Of a stretch of DNA of 64,000 bases, positions 1-8,984 are shown in pieces. Location: positions 806,001 to 870,000 of the forward strand of contig OZ007016.1 of the NCBI GenBank assembly GCA_963931445.1, in the 5' to 3' direction. The first letter of the stretch is position 1. Each line of letters begins with the position of its first letter. The DNA comes from CALXVA01 sp944393025. GTDB lineage: Bacteria; Bacillota; Clostridia; TANB77; CAG-508. The notes under the pieces were generated by a model. It saw nothing but the letters and a program-made list of their open reading frames with translations. It searched no databases and was not told where the DNA came from. Both the position numbers and the translations under genes were made by a program.

Positions 1-273
1 GTTCCATTAATGGTTTATTATATAAATGGTGCAAAAGAATTTGCTGAAATATTTATTCAAAGTTTATTAATTATGTATATAATGGGAATATTTGATAGAC
101 TTTTTATTGACTGGTATTGGGTAGAGCATACAAAAGCATGGAATATACCTAATACAGAAGAATTAAAACCTTATATTCCTAAAAGAATGAAAATAATTAA
201 ATGGTTAGGAACTATTATAGGATTTGCAATTATTTCTTTAATTATTGCTTTGGTAATAACAAAATTATCTTAA
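1..273 (+). CDS. C-terminal part of a membrane protein (truncated by window start)
   Basis: The reading frame is open from the first base of the window, so only the last 90 or so residues are visible and the true start lies upstream. The visible part has a hydrophobic segment (FIQSLLIMYIMGIF), a Trp-rich hydrophilic stretch (DWYWVEHTKAWNIP) and a final transmembrane helix (WLGTIIGFAIISLIIALVI) before the stop. It is probably a polytopic inner-membrane protein. I do not recognise the family. A strong terminator follows 27 bases after the stop, so this gene ends its own transcription unit. Confidence 0.6.
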   Translation, partial: VPLMVYYINGAKEFAEIFIQSLLIMYIMGIFDRLFIDWYWVEHTKAWNIPNTEELKPYIPKRMKIIKWLGTIIGFAIISLIIALVITKLS

Positions 274-299
274 CAAGTTAATATAGAAAACGATTAAAT

Positions 300-329
300 G
301 AACAAGTAAATATTCTTGTTCTTTTTTTT
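300..329 (+). terminator. Rho-independent terminator
   Basis: A perfect 7-bp stem GAACAAG/CTTGTTC (300-306 and 315-321) with an 8-base loop is followed directly by eight T residues. It closes the transcription unit of the upstream membrane protein and separates it from the TetR-led operon. Confidence 0.85.
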
Positions 330-407
330 ATAAACTATATACAAAAACAAATATATATGATAAAATAACAAATGTTAGGTAACAAAAGTTATTGAGGAGA
401 TGATAAA

Positions 408-983
408 ATGCCACCAAGAACAGTATTCAAAAAAGAAGATGTCTTAAATGTAGCCTATGTAATAGTAAAAAAAGAAGGATTTGAAGGTTTGAATGCAAGA
501 AGAATTGCAAAAGAATTGAATTCATCAGTACATCCAATTTTTAGACATTTTACTGATATGGAAGAACTAAAAAAAGCAGTTTATAAAAAGGTATATGCTA
601 AATACCAAGAATATATGCAAATTGAAATAAATGAAAATAAAGCATATAAAAAAATGGGAATATCCTATATAAAATTTGCAAAAGATTACCCTGAATTTTT
701 TAAGATTATTTTTATGCAAAAAACAGATCTAAATGCTGAAAACTTTGTTATGTCAGATAAAGTAGGAGATAATGTAATAAAAGCAGGACAAAAACTTACA
801 GGATTATCTTTTGAAGAGCAAAAGAAATTCCATATAAAAGTATGGATATTTACACATGGAATAGCTTGTCTAGTTGCTACAGCAACAATTAAAATATCTG
901 ATGAAGAAATAAGTGAATTGTTAGGAAGTACAATTTTGGAGATGTTAAAAGGATTAAAAATGGGAGGAAACAGTAATGAATAA
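408..983 (+). CDS. TetR/AcrR family transcriptional regulator
   Basis: A 191-residue protein, the usual TetR length. The N-terminal helix-turn-helix lies at about residues 10-50 (RRIAKELNSSVHPIFRHF), followed by an all-helical ligand-binding domain. The ATG at 408 follows a good GAGGAG site. Its stop overlaps the start of the ABC ATPase gene by 8 bases, so it is the first gene of an operon with the exporter and is likely its autoregulated repressor. A short palindrome GTTAGGTAAC (374-383) just upstream could be the operator. The ligand is unknown; by analogy with similar operons it may be a drug or envelope-active compound. Confidence 0.9.
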   Translation: MPPRTVFKKEDVLNVAYVIVKKEGFEGLNARRIAKELNSSVHPIFRHFTDMEELKKAVYKKVYAKYQEYMQIEINENKAYKKMGISYIKFAKDYPEFFKIIFMQKTDLNAENFVMSDKVGDNVIKAGQKLTGLSFEEQKKFHIKVWIFTHGIACLVATATIKISDEEISELLGSTILEMLKGLKMGGNSNE

Positions 984-1915
984 TATAATAGAAGTTGAAA
1001 ATTTAAGTAAAGAATATAAAAAATTAAAAGCAATAGATAATTTATCATTTGAAGTACATGAAGGAGAAATTTTAGGACTTCTTCGGACCAAATGGTAGTG
1101 GAAAATCAACAACAATAAATTGCATATTATCATTACTAAATTTTAGCAAAGGAAGTATAAAGATATTTGGTAAAGAAATGAAACCAGATGCCTATGATAT
1201 AAAATCAAAGATTGGTGTAGTATTCCAAGATGTGGCAGTATTTGAAGAATTAACAGTATATGACAATATAGATTATTTTTGTGGATTATATATAAAAGAT
1301 AAAAAATTAAGGAAACAATATATAGAAGATGCAATAGAATTAGTGGGTTTAGAGGAATTTAAAAAATTTTATCCAAAACAATTATCTGGAGGTTTGCTTA
1401 GAAGATTAAATATTGCTTGTGGAATAGCACATAAACCAAAATTAATATTTTTAGATGAGCCAACAGTAGCAGTAGATCCACAAAGTAGAAATAATATATT
1501 AGATGGAATAAAAAAATTAAGAGATAATGGAGCAACAATTATCTACACAACACACTATATGGAAGAAGTAGAAATTATTTGTGATAGAATTATTATTTTA
1601 GATAAAGGTAAAATATTAGCAACAGGAACAAGTGATGAATTAAAAGAACTTGCTAAAATAGAAGAAAAAATAACAGTTGAAATAAATGAATTACAAGAAA
1701 ATTATATAGAAGATATTAAAAAATCAAAAAATGTAGATGAAGTAAAATATACTAATAGTTTGTTACTAGTTACATATACAAAAGGAAAAAACAATCTTGT
1801 AGAGCTTATGGAATATTTGAAAGAAAACAAGATTAAATATAACAAAATTTATTCAGAAAGACCAACATTGAATGATGTATTCCTAGAACTTACAGGAAAG
1901 GAGCTTAGAGATTAA
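976..1915 (+). pseudogene. ABC transporter ATP-binding protein, frameshifted in Walker A
   Basis: The gene starts at ATG 976, inside the end of the TetR gene, and reads MNNIIEVENLSKEY up to GEILGLL. It then hits a stop at the expected P-loop. Removing one C at 1084 restores GPNGSGKST and a continuous 312-residue ATPase that ends at 1915. The rest is intact: signature LSGGLLRRLN, Walker B LIFLDEP, switch histidine in TTHYMEE. It belongs to the exporter ATPase class that pairs with ABC-2 permeases, and the first permease start overlaps its stop by one base. As written, an internal start at 1178 would give a product lacking Walker A and so unable to bind ATP. Either the transporter is dead or the extra C is a sequence error. 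Confidence 0.9.
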
Positions 1916-3096
1916 TGTTTATACATAATTTTATTTATAGTTTTAAAACGCTTTTTAAAAACAAAGCACTCATCTTTTGGACATTTGCATTTCCTATAAT
2001 TCTTGGTACATTTTTTAATATGGCATTTTCTAATATTGAAAATAGTGAAAAATTAAATATTATACAAATTGCAATAATTGATAATGAAGAATTTAAAAAT
2101 AATGAAATATTAAAAAAATCATTTGAAGAATTAAGCAATGAATCAAATGAAGAAAGAATGTTTAATACACAATATGTAACAGAAGAAAAAGCAAAAGAAT
2201 TACTAGAAAATGATGAAATAGTAGGTTATCTAAAAGTAGAAGATGAAGAACCTAACATAATAGTTAAAGAATCAGGAATTAATGAAACAATTTTTAAATA
2301 TATAGTAGAAGAAATTAATGCAACTTCTCAAATAGTAGAAGATATAGCCAAAAGTGAGATAGAAAAACAAATTATGGCAGGAAATGTGAATTTAGATTAT
2401 GAAAAATTGTACGAAAATATTATCGAAGAAGTGCAAAATCAAGAAGTTAATCTAAACAACATATCAAATAGCAATTTAAGTTATACAATGATAGAATTTT
2501 ACACTTTAATTGCAATGGCGTGTTTATATGGTGGAATATTTGGAATGGTTGCAATTAATCAAAATCTAGCCAATATGAGTAGTAAAGGAAAAAGAGTAGC
2601 AGTTGCACCAATTAGCAAATTAAAATTAGTGTTTAGTAGCGTATTTGCAAGTTATTTAATAGCACTAATTGGACTTGCATTATTATTCATTTATACAATA
2701 TTTGTACTAAAAGTAGATTATGGCAATAATTTACCATTAATTATTTTATTAGGTATAACTGGAAGTTTAGCAGGACTATCAATGGGTCTAGTAGTTGGAA
2801 CTGTATTTAAAACAAATGAAAATACAAAAACAGGAATCCTAATTGCAGTAACAATGTTTGGCTGTTTTTTATCAGGAATGATGGGTATTACAATGAAGTA
2901 TATTGTAGATAAAAATGTACCAATTTTAAATAAAATAAATCCAGCGAATATGATAACAGATGGATTTTATTCATTATATTATTATGATACATTAGATAGA
3001 TTTTATTTTAATTTAGGAAGTTTATTAGTTTTCTCTTGTATTATGATTTTAGTTTCATATATTAGCTTAAGGAGGCAGAAATATGACAGTATTTAA
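1915..3096 (+). CDS. ABC-2 type transporter permease
   Basis: A 393-residue membrane protein with the ABC-2 permease layout: one N-terminal transmembrane helix (residues 13-35), a large extracellular domain (about 40-185), then five hydrophobic segments from residue 190 to the C-terminus. The ATG overlaps the ATPase stop (TAATG), indicating translational coupling. Together with the next gene it should form a heterodimeric exporter powered by the upstream ATPase. The substrate cannot be told; TetR control suggests a toxic compound or antimicrobial peptide. Confidence 0.88.
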   Translation: MFIHNFIYSFKTLFKNKALIFWTFAFPIILGTFFNMAFSNIENSEKLNIIQIAIIDNEEFKNNEILKKSFEELSNESNEERMFNTQYVTEEKAKELLENDEIVGYLKVEDEEPNIIVKESGINETIFKYIVEEINATSQIVEDIAKSEIEKQIMAGNVNLDYEKLYENIIEEVQNQEVNLNNISNSNLSYTMIEFYTLIAMACLYGGIFGMVAINQNLANMSSKGKRVAVAPISKLKLVFSSVFASYLIALIGLALLFIYTIFVLKVDYGNNLPLIILLGITGSLAGLSMGLVVGTVFKTNENTKTGILIAVTMFGCFLSGMMGITMKYIVDKNVPILNKINPANMITDGFYSLYYYDTLDRFYFNLGSLLVFSCIMILVSYISLRRQKYDSI

Positions 3097-4231
3097 AACA
3101 TTTTTTAAAATAGTAAATAAATATAAGTTTACAATTCTGCTATATACAGTAATGCTAATAATATTTGCAGGATTTAATATGCAAACAAGCGATAATAGTA
3201 TGAGTTTTGTTGCAAGTAAGCCAGATGTTTTAATTGCAAATAATGACGAAAATCGAAAACTAACAAATAATTTAGTAAACTACATAGAAAGTAATTGTAA
3301 TATAATAGATATAGAAGATACAGAGGAAGCAAGAAATGATGCACTTTTTTATAGAGATGTAAATTACATTATTTATATACCTGAAAATTATAGTAGAGAT
3401 TTTTTAGATGGATTAAATCCAGAAGTTGAAATAAAAAGCACAGGAAATGGCGAATCTTCTTATGCAGAGATGATGCTTACTCGTTACATAAAAATAGCAA
3501 ATATATACCAAAAAGAAACACAAAATGAAGAAGAATTAATAGATAAAATAAATAATGCTTTATTAAATGAAGTTCAAATAGAAGTAACATCAAAATTAGA
3601 TACAGATAATTTATCAAGAGCAACATTTTATTATAATTTTTTGAATTACATTATTTTAGCAGGTTGTGTATATTTAATATGTTTAATATTATCTAGTTTT
3701 AGAGAAGAAAAAATAAGAAAAAGAACAATAATAAGTAGTATGAATTATAAAAAACATAATAGACAATTATTACTATCTAATGCAATATTAACAATAATTT
3801 TATGGATATTCTATGTTATTTTAAGTTTTATATTAATTGGAGATATAATGTTTGGAAAACATGGAGTAATTTTAATAATAAATTCATTTATATTTTCAAT
3901 TTGTAGTTTAACAATAGCCTTTTTAATAGGAAACTTAATAAATAATAAAAATGCAATAAATGGAATTATAAATGTAGTAGGACTTGGATCTAGCTTTTTA
4001 TGTGGTGCATTTGTACCAATAGAATGGTTACCAGATAATATATTAAAAATAGCTCATATATTGCCATCATATTGGTATATACAAACAAATGAAATGGTAA
4101 AAACATTGGAAACAATTAATCTCCAAACATTAAAACCGATATTGACTAATATGGGAATTTTGTTGATATTTTCTATATTATTTATTATAATTACAAATAT
4201 AATAACAAAAAAGAGAAGGAAAATAGCATAA
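3083..4231 (+). CDS. ABC-2 type transporter permease, second subunit
   Basis: A 382-residue protein with the same topology as its neighbour: an N-terminal helix (about 15-33), an extracellular domain (about 40-180) and a C-terminal block of helices. The motif LCGAFVPIEWLPDNI is typical of ABC-2 permeases. It overlaps the previous permease by 14 bases, with an AGGAGG site inside that gene. The pair is likely a diverged duplication forming the membrane half of the exporter. Confidence 0.88.
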   Translation: MTVFKTFFKIVNKYKFTILLYTVMLIIFAGFNMQTSDNSMSFVASKPDVLIANNDENRKLTNNLVNYIESNCNIIDIEDTEEARNDALFYRDVNYIIYIPENYSRDFLDGLNPEVEIKSTGNGESSYAEMMLTRYIKIANIYQKETQNEEELIDKINNALLNEVQIEVTSKLDTDNLSRATFYYNFLNYIILAGCVYLICLILSSFREEKIRKRTIISSMNYKKHNRQLLLSNAILTIILWIFYVILSFILIGDIMFGKHGVILIINSFIFSICSLTIAFLIGNLINNKNAINGIINVVGLGSSFLCGAFVPIEWLPDNILKIAHILPSYWYIQTNEMVKTLETINLQTLKPILTNMGILLIFSILFIIITNIITKKRRKIA

Positions 4232-4250
4232 TTAAAGTTAGGAGAAGAGT

Positions 4251-4736
4251 ATGAAAAAATTAATTGTCTATTCAAGCAAAACTGGCACAACAGAAAAATG
4301 TGCAGGTATATTAGGACAAAATTTGATAGATGCAACTATAATTAATTTAGCTACAATACAAAATGAAGATATTAATAAATATGATTTAATTATTATTGGA
4401 TCTCCAATTAGAATGGGAATGATAGATAAAAAAGTAAAAGAATTTTTGTCTAAAAATTTTAATATTTTACGAAATAAAATGGTATGCTATTTTATTTGTT
4501 GTGGATTTAATGAAAATTGGAAACAATATTATGAGCAAAATTTTCCAAAAGAACTCCTTGATAATGCTATGATATACGAAACTTTTGGTGGAGAAATGGA
4601 TTTGGAAAAACAAAAAGGTTTTGATAAGTTTATAGTAAAAATGGTTAGTAAGAAAATAGACAAAGAGAATGAGATAAGACTATTAGATGAAAATATTAAT
4701 AGATTTATAGAAACAATAAATAATGTAATAAAATAA
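4251..4736 (+). CDS. Flavodoxin-domain protein
   Basis: A 161-residue protein with the FMN phosphate-binding loop of flavodoxins near its start (YSSKTGTTEKC, residues 7-17) and the following beta-alpha pattern with IIIGSPIRMG at about residues 46-55. Its length and motifs resemble the HemG/menaquinone-dependent protoporphyrinogen oxidase-like flavodoxins common in Clostridia; the exact redox partner is unknown. It lies 19 bases after the permease gene behind a GGAGAAG site, so it is probably read from the same transcript as the exporter. Confidence 0.85.
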   Translation: MKKLIVYSSKTGTTEKCAGILGQNLIDATIINLATIQNEDINKYDLIIIGSPIRMGMIDKKVKEFLSKNFNILRNKMVCYFICCGFNENWKQYYEQNFPKELLDNAMIYETFGGEMDLEKQKGFDKFIVKMVSKKIDKENEIRLLDENINRFIETINNVIK

Positions 4737-4774
4737 AATTATTATAAAAATTAAGTAAAGGAGAAATAAATATA

Positions 4775-5461
4775 ATGAAAAATTTTGGAAATATATTATG
4801 GGGAATAGTATTGATTATTATAGGTTTAATAGTAGGCGGAAATGCACTTGGAATTACAAATATAGATATATTCTTTGACGGTTGGTGGACATTGTTTATT
4901 ATTATTCCATGTTTTATAGGATTATTTAAAGAAAGAGAAAAAACAGGAAACATCATAGGAATTTTAATAGGAATAGCTTTGTTATTATGTTGTCAAGATA
5001 TATTGAATTTTGATATGATTTGGAAGTTAGCTTTTCCATTAATATTGATAATAATCGGAATATCATTTATTTTTAAAGATACATTTGATTACAAGTTAAG
5101 TAAGGAAATAAAAAAATTGAATGAGAAAAAAGTAAATAGTGATGAATATTGTGCAACATTTTCAGGTCAAAATTTAAAATTTGATGGAGAAAAATTCACA
5201 GGAACAAACTTAACAGCAGTATTTGGAGGAATTAAATGTGATTTAAAAAATGCTATTATTGAAAATGATGTAGTGATTAATTGTAGTAGTATATTTGGAG
5301 GAATAGAAATTTATGTTCCAGATAATATAAAAGTAAAAATAAAATCCTCATCAATATTTGGAGGTGTAGATGAAAAAAAGAAAAATATAGTAGAAAATAA
5401 TGGAGGATATACAATTTATATAAATGCAACCTGTATATTTGGAGGTGTAGATATAAAATGA
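4775..5461 (+). CDS. LiaF-like cell wall stress membrane protein
   Basis: A 228-residue protein with four hydrophobic segments in residues 6-105 (DUF5668/LiaI-LiaF type membrane half) and a C-terminal beta-rich domain with three repeats of [SA]VFGGI or SIFGGV (about residues 148, 170, 190), the hallmark of the LiaF-type C-terminal domain. In Bacillus, LiaF-family proteins restrain envelope-stress two-component signalling. No kinase or regulator is next to it here. The stop overlaps the next gene by 4 bases (ATGA), so it is coupled to the DUF4097 protein. Confidence 0.85.
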   Translation: MKNFGNILWGIVLIIIGLIVGGNALGITNIDIFFDGWWTLFIIIPCFIGLFKEREKTGNIIGILIGIALLLCCQDILNFDMIWKLAFPLILIIIGISFIFKDTFDYKLSKEIKKLNEKKVNSDEYCATFSGQNLKFDGEKFTGTNLTAVFGGIKCDLKNAIIENDVVINCSSIFGGIEIYVPDNIKVKIKSSSIFGGVDEKKKNIVENNGGYTIYINATCIFGGVDIK

Positions 5462-6273
5462 ATACAACTCAAAAAATAATTAAGTATTTAGCAATAGCAT
5501 TTGCAGTTTTCCTTATAGTTACAATAATTTCTGCAATACTAACAGGTTTATATGCTTTATCTAATGTTTTAGGTTTAAGGAACGATAACGAAACTATAGG
5601 TGAAATGAAAACTATAGAGATTGAAGAATCTCAAATTACAACTTTAGATATTGATGTTGCTTTCACAAATTTAATTATTAAAATAGATGATTCTTTTAAA
5701 ATAGAAACCAATAATAACAATATTAATTATAATCAAGATAATCAAAATATACAAATAACAGAAAAAGCACATAAGTGGTTTGAAAGAAATTATAATGGAG
5801 ATTTGATTTTATATATTCCAGAAACAATAGAATTTGAAAAAGTAAAAATAAATGCAGGAGCTGGTAAAATTAATATAGAAAATTTAAACACAGAAGAATT
5901 AGAACTTGAATTAGGTGCAGGAGAAACAGAAATAAAAACCTTAAATGTAACAAGAGATTGTAATATTGATGGGGGAGCAGGAAAATTTAGTATATTATCT
6001 GGTAATATAAACAATTTAGATTTAGATATAGGTATGGGAGAAACAAACTTAACTGCTAAATTAAAAGGAAAAAGTGATATTGATGCAGGAGTAGGAAATG
6101 TAAATATTACACTACTTGGGAATAAAGAAGATTATAAAATTGATATAGATAAGGGATTAGGAAATATTAATATAGATGAAGATAGCTTTGATGTAGATGG
6201 AACTTATGGAACAGGAGAAACCTTTATAAAAGTTGATGGAGGAGTAGGAAATATTAAAGTTGATTTTGAATAG
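5458..6273 (+). CDS. DUF4097 beta-helix-like envelope protein
   Basis: A 271-residue protein with one N-terminal transmembrane helix (residues 12-35) and a long extracytoplasmic domain of repeated short beta units containing GAGKINIENL, GAGETEI, GAGKFSI, GMGETNL, GVGNVNI, GLGNINI and GVGNIKV. This is the DUF4097 (putative adhesin) repeat pattern. Genes of this family commonly sit with LiaF-like and PspC proteins in envelope-stress loci, as here. The molecular function is unproven. Confidence 0.85.
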   Translation: MNTTQKIIKYLAIAFAVFLIVTIISAILTGLYALSNVLGLRNDNETIGEMKTIEIEESQITTLDIDVAFTNLIIKIDDSFKIETNNNNINYNQDNQNIQITEKAHKWFERNYNGDLILYIPETIEFEKVKINAGAGKINIENLNTEELELELGAGETEIKTLNVTRDCNIDGGAGKFSILSGNINNLDLDIGMGETNLTAKLKGKSDIDAGVGNVNITLLGNKEDYKIDIDKGLGNINIDEDSFDVDGTYGTGETFIKVDGGVGNIKVDFE

Positions 6274-6299
6274 GTATTTATAAAAAAGGGGCTAAATGT

Positions 6300-6824
6300 A
6301 TGAAAAAAAGATTATATAAAATAGAGCAAGGAAAGAAATTAGACGGAGTATGTGGTGGAATAGCAGAATATTTTGATATTGGACTAGATTCAAGATGTTT
6401 AAGAGTAGATAACAATAATATCAGTTGGTATGATATAGATTTTCAAAGTGTAATAGATTTAAGAAAACAATTTTATAAAGAAACTGAAAAATATAAAATG
6501 ATAGGAAAATCTGTAACTGATTTAAGTTGGCTTGATGAAATAGATTTAGATAATCAAAGTGTGTTAATTGTCGCAGAAGGATTAACAATGTATTTATCTG
6601 AACAAGAATTGCAACAATTGATAAAAGGACTAAATAGTAAGTTTAGTAATGCCACTATTGTTTTTGATGCTTATTCAAAACAAGCAGTAAAAGGCTCTAA
6701 AATAAAAAATCCTGTAAATCAAATGAATGCTAATATAAAATGGGGAATGAATAATCCAGATGACTTTAACAAATTAAATCATAATTTGAAATTTATAAAA
6801 GAGAGAAAAAAATTTATATCGTAA
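6300..6824 (+). CDS. Chimera: PspC domain start joined to C-terminal half of an LCM-type methyltransferase
   Basis: The 174-residue frame begins as a PspC protein (KKRLYKIEQGKKLDGVCGG then IAEYFDI, residues 2-27), which fits the preceding LiaF-like and DUF4097 genes. From residue 28 it reads as a leucine-carboxyl-methyltransferase family protein (GLDSRCLRV, then WYDIDFQSVIDLRKQFY, VTDLSWLDEI, VLIVAEGLTMYLSEQE). The PspC transmembrane helix and the methyltransferase N-terminus, including the first glycines of the SAM-binding GxGLD motif, are missing, so neither half should work alone. The ATG at 6300 is preceded by an AAAAAAGGGG site. This is best explained by a deletion that fused two genes; an assembly join is the alternative. 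Confidence 0.8.
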   Translation: MKKRLYKIEQGKKLDGVCGGIAEYFDIGLDSRCLRVDNNNISWYDIDFQSVIDLRKQFYKETEKYKMIGKSVTDLSWLDEIDLDNQSVLIVAEGLTMYLSEQELQQLIKGLNSKFSNATIVFDAYSKQAVKGSKIKNPVNQMNANIKWGMNNPDDFNKLNHNLKFIKERKKFIS

Positions 6825-6849
6825 GAGGGAATTTAATTCTCTCTTTTTT
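6824..6849 (+). terminator. Rho-independent terminator
   Basis: The sequence from 6824 to 6844 folds into an AGAGGGAAT/ATTCTCTCT-type stem with one G-T wobble and a short AT loop, followed by a T run. It begins at the stop codon of the PspC/methyltransferase chimera. Confidence 0.8.
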
Positions 6850-7125
6850 AAATGAATATATAGAATATTTTGACTGAATATGATATAATTTCAAATAGTT
6901 TTAATGAGGTTATATATTATAACCACAAAACAGGAACAAGCCTATAGATATCAATAAAAACATAAACTTTTGAAATAGGCTTAAAACTAAGTTTTGACTT
7001 GTTGCAATAAGCTCAAAACTCACTTATATTATGCACTTTAAGGTAGATAGACAGGATACGCAGATTTTTGAGGTTAAATACAAAAAGTCGCGAAGAAGAT
7101 AGGTATCAAAAACAGATAAAGAGGG
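6850..7125. other. Intergenic region with dyads and probable gene remnants
   Basis: No convincing gene is present. Two dyads are visible: the palindrome GGTTATATATTATAACC (6910-6926), and AAGCCTAT (6940-6947) with ATAGGCTT (6975-6982). A short open stretch (about 7051-7100, reading QDTQIFEVKYKKSRRR before a stop) looks like leftover coding sequence. With the chimeric gene just upstream, this region may be the scar of a deletion. Confidence 0.35.
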
Positions 7126-7290
7126 ATGAGGAAAATATATAATATTCTATTCTATGTAAAACAAGGTTTTGATAAATATGAAAAGACTATAAAGAATTAT
7201 TTTATAGATATGGCTGAAGAAGAAATTAAAGATGGAGAATTAGTTTGTACTGATTTAATATATTATTCAAAAGATCTAAAAAAGAGATAG
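7126..7290 (+). CDS. Short hypothetical protein (54 aa)
   Basis: ATG 7126 with a GAGGG site 5 bases upstream opens a 54-residue frame rich in Lys, Glu and Asp, with the stretch NYFIDMAEEEIKDGELVCTD in the middle. No family is recognised. It may be a real small gene or the remnant of a larger one, given the decayed surroundings. Confidence 0.35.
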   Translation: MRKIYNILFYVKQGFDKYEKTIKNYFIDMAEEEIKDGELVCTDLIYYSKDLKKR

Positions 7291-7331
7291 AATGTAGTTA
7301 TAAATAGTAATTTATAAGTAGGAGGTATTGT

Positions 7332-7526
7332 ATGTTAATTACAGGAATTTTAATTACAATAGTTGCAATTTTTATGCTTTTAGTTCCTCAATTTTTTATG
7401 AGGCTTAAAAACCCTAGAATTCCAGATAAATTATTAAAGAATCCTAAAATGAAAGTTGTTCTTAGAGTATGGGGTGGCATTTTTGTAGTAGTGGGAATTT
7501 TATTAACTATTTTCTCAATTATTTAA
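7332..7526 (+). CDS. Small two-helix membrane protein
   Basis: A 64-residue protein behind a good AGGAGG site (spacing 7). It has two hydrophobic helices (residues 2-22 and 44-63) joined by a basic loop with the motif LKNPRIPDKLLKNPKM. The layout resembles small DUF6199-like membrane proteins, but the assignment is tentative. It stands alone between a decayed region and a hairpin at 7549-7570. Confidence 0.65.
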   Translation: MLITGILITIVAIFMLLVPQFFMRLKNPRIPDKLLKNPKMKVVLRVWGGIFVVVGILLTIFSII

Positions 7527-7548
7527 TGGCAACTTACAATAAGTGAGG

Positions 7549-7570
7549 CAGATAATATTAAAGTTATCTG
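7549..7570 (+). terminator. Possible terminator hairpin
   Basis: A stem CAGATAA/TTATCTG (7549-7555 and 7564-7570) with an 8-base loop follows the small membrane protein gene. The T tract after it is weak (TCTATTTTA), so termination is plausible but not certain. Confidence 0.5.
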
Positions 7571-7687
7571 TCTATTTTAAATAGAGAATGAGAAATATAA
7601 TTTTAAAAATAAAAACAAATTAAATGGGTTCAAAATAATTATGAACATGAAATATGATTTGTGATTTATGATTTATCTTACAATACT

Positions 7688-7738
7688 ATTTCCCATTTTT
7701 TAAAAAAACTTGTTTTTGGGAAATAAAAATATTATAAT
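7688..7738 (+). promoter_or_regulatory. Promoter with overlapping dyad for the DUF4143 ATPase
   Basis: TTGTTT (7710-7715), a 17-base spacer and TATAAT (7733-7738) form a good vegetative promoter. The inverted repeat ATTTCCCA (7688-7695) / TGGGAAAT (7717-7724) straddles the -35 box and reaches into the spacer, which would suit an operator. Confidence 0.65.
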
Positions 7739-7756
7739 AGTTTTAGAGGTGATTTT

Positions 7757-8944
7757 ATGAAAATAATAAAAAGAGATTATTTAAATAAATTAATAGGTGT
7801 TATTGGAACACCTGATATAAAAATAATAACTGGAGTTAGACGTAGTGGTAAATCAAAACTTTTGTCTCAATTTAAAGAATATATAAGAAAACATATAGAA
7901 AATTATAATATAATAGATATAAATTTTAATGAAATCAAGTATGAGAATTTAAAAGAATATCATGCTCTAAATGATTATGTCGAATCCAAATATATATTTA
8001 AAAAGAAAAACTTTGTTTTGATAGATGAAGTTCAAATGTGTGAAGGATTTGAAAAAGTTATAAATAGTTTTCATGCATCTGAAAAGTATGATATCTATAT
8101 AACAGGTTCAAATGCTTTTTTATTAAGTAGTGATTTAGCAACATTATTTACAGGGAGAACTTTTGAAATAGAAATATTTCCATTTTCTTTCAAAGAATTT
8201 ATAAAATATTATAATTATACAGATTTAGACGAAGCGTTTAAAAAGTATATGATGAATGGAGGTATGTCTGGATCTTATTTATATGAAAATGAAAAAGATA
8301 AATATAAATATATACTAGATGTATATAAAACATTAATAGTTCGTGATATTAATGAAAAATATAAAATAAGAAATGAAGATTTATTAGATAGTTTAACAAA
8401 CTTTATGATGGATAATATATCAAATATAACATCAATAAGAAATATAACGAATTCGTTAAAAAAAGCTGATGATACATTAAATCATAAAACAATAGGTTCC
8501 TATATTCAATATTTATGTAATGCATTTTTATTTTATAAAGTTAGAAGATATGATATACAAGGAAAAAGATATCTAGAATCACAAGATAAATATTATTTAG
8601 TTGATCCAACTTTTAAATATGCAAAATTAGGAATGAGGAATATGAACTATGGAAGAAATTATGAAAATATTGTTGCAATAGAGTTATTAAGAAGAGGATA
8701 TGAAATATATGTTGGAGAGTTATACAATTGTGAAGTTGATTTTGTTGCAATGAAAAGAGATGAAAAACTATATATTCAAGTATCAGATAACATTGATGAT
8801 GAAAAGACTTTAGAAAGAGAAGTAAGACCACTATTAAAAATAAAAGATGCATATCCTAAAATTATAATAGCTAGAACAAAGCACGATATGTATTTATATG
8901 AAGGTATACAAATTTATGATATTGCTAAATGGTTAGCAGAATAA
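7757..8944 (+). CDS. DUF4143-type AAA ATPase
   Basis: A 395-residue protein of the large bacterial AAA/DUF4143 family. Walker A is GVRRSGKS (about residues 26-33) and Walker B is FVLIDEVQM (about 88-96). The C-terminal part has a PD-(D/E)XK-nuclease-like pattern (AIELLRRGYEIYVG ... CEVDFVA ... LYIQVS). It follows its own promoter and a GAGGTG site. The cellular role of the family is poorly known. The gene is isolated, with only a tiny membrane peptide downstream. Confidence 0.85.
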   Translation: MKIIKRDYLNKLIGVIGTPDIKIITGVRRSGKSKLLSQFKEYIRKHIENYNIIDINFNEIKYENLKEYHALNDYVESKYIFKKKNFVLIDEVQMCEGFEKVINSFHASEKYDIYITGSNAFLLSSDLATLFTGRTFEIEIFPFSFKEFIKYYNYTDLDEAFKKYMMNGGMSGSYLYENEKDKYKYILDVYKTLIVRDINEKYKIRNEDLLDSLTNFMMDNISNITSIRNITNSLKKADDTLNHKTIGSYIQYLCNAFLFYKVRRYDIQGKRYLESQDKYYLVDPTFKYAKLGMRNMNYGRNYENIVAIELLRRGYEIYVGELYNCEVDFVAMKRDEKLYIQVSDNIDDEKTLEREVRPLLKIKDAYPKIIIARTKHDMYLYEGIQIYDIAKWLAE

Positions 8945-8984
8945 AATGATATAATTTTGATTAGTTATAGGGGAAGATGTTATT

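Noticed and set aside
7126..7290. Toxin-antitoxin component
   Set aside because: The 54-residue frame resembles no toxin or antitoxin I know and has no partner; kept as a low-confidence hypothetical.
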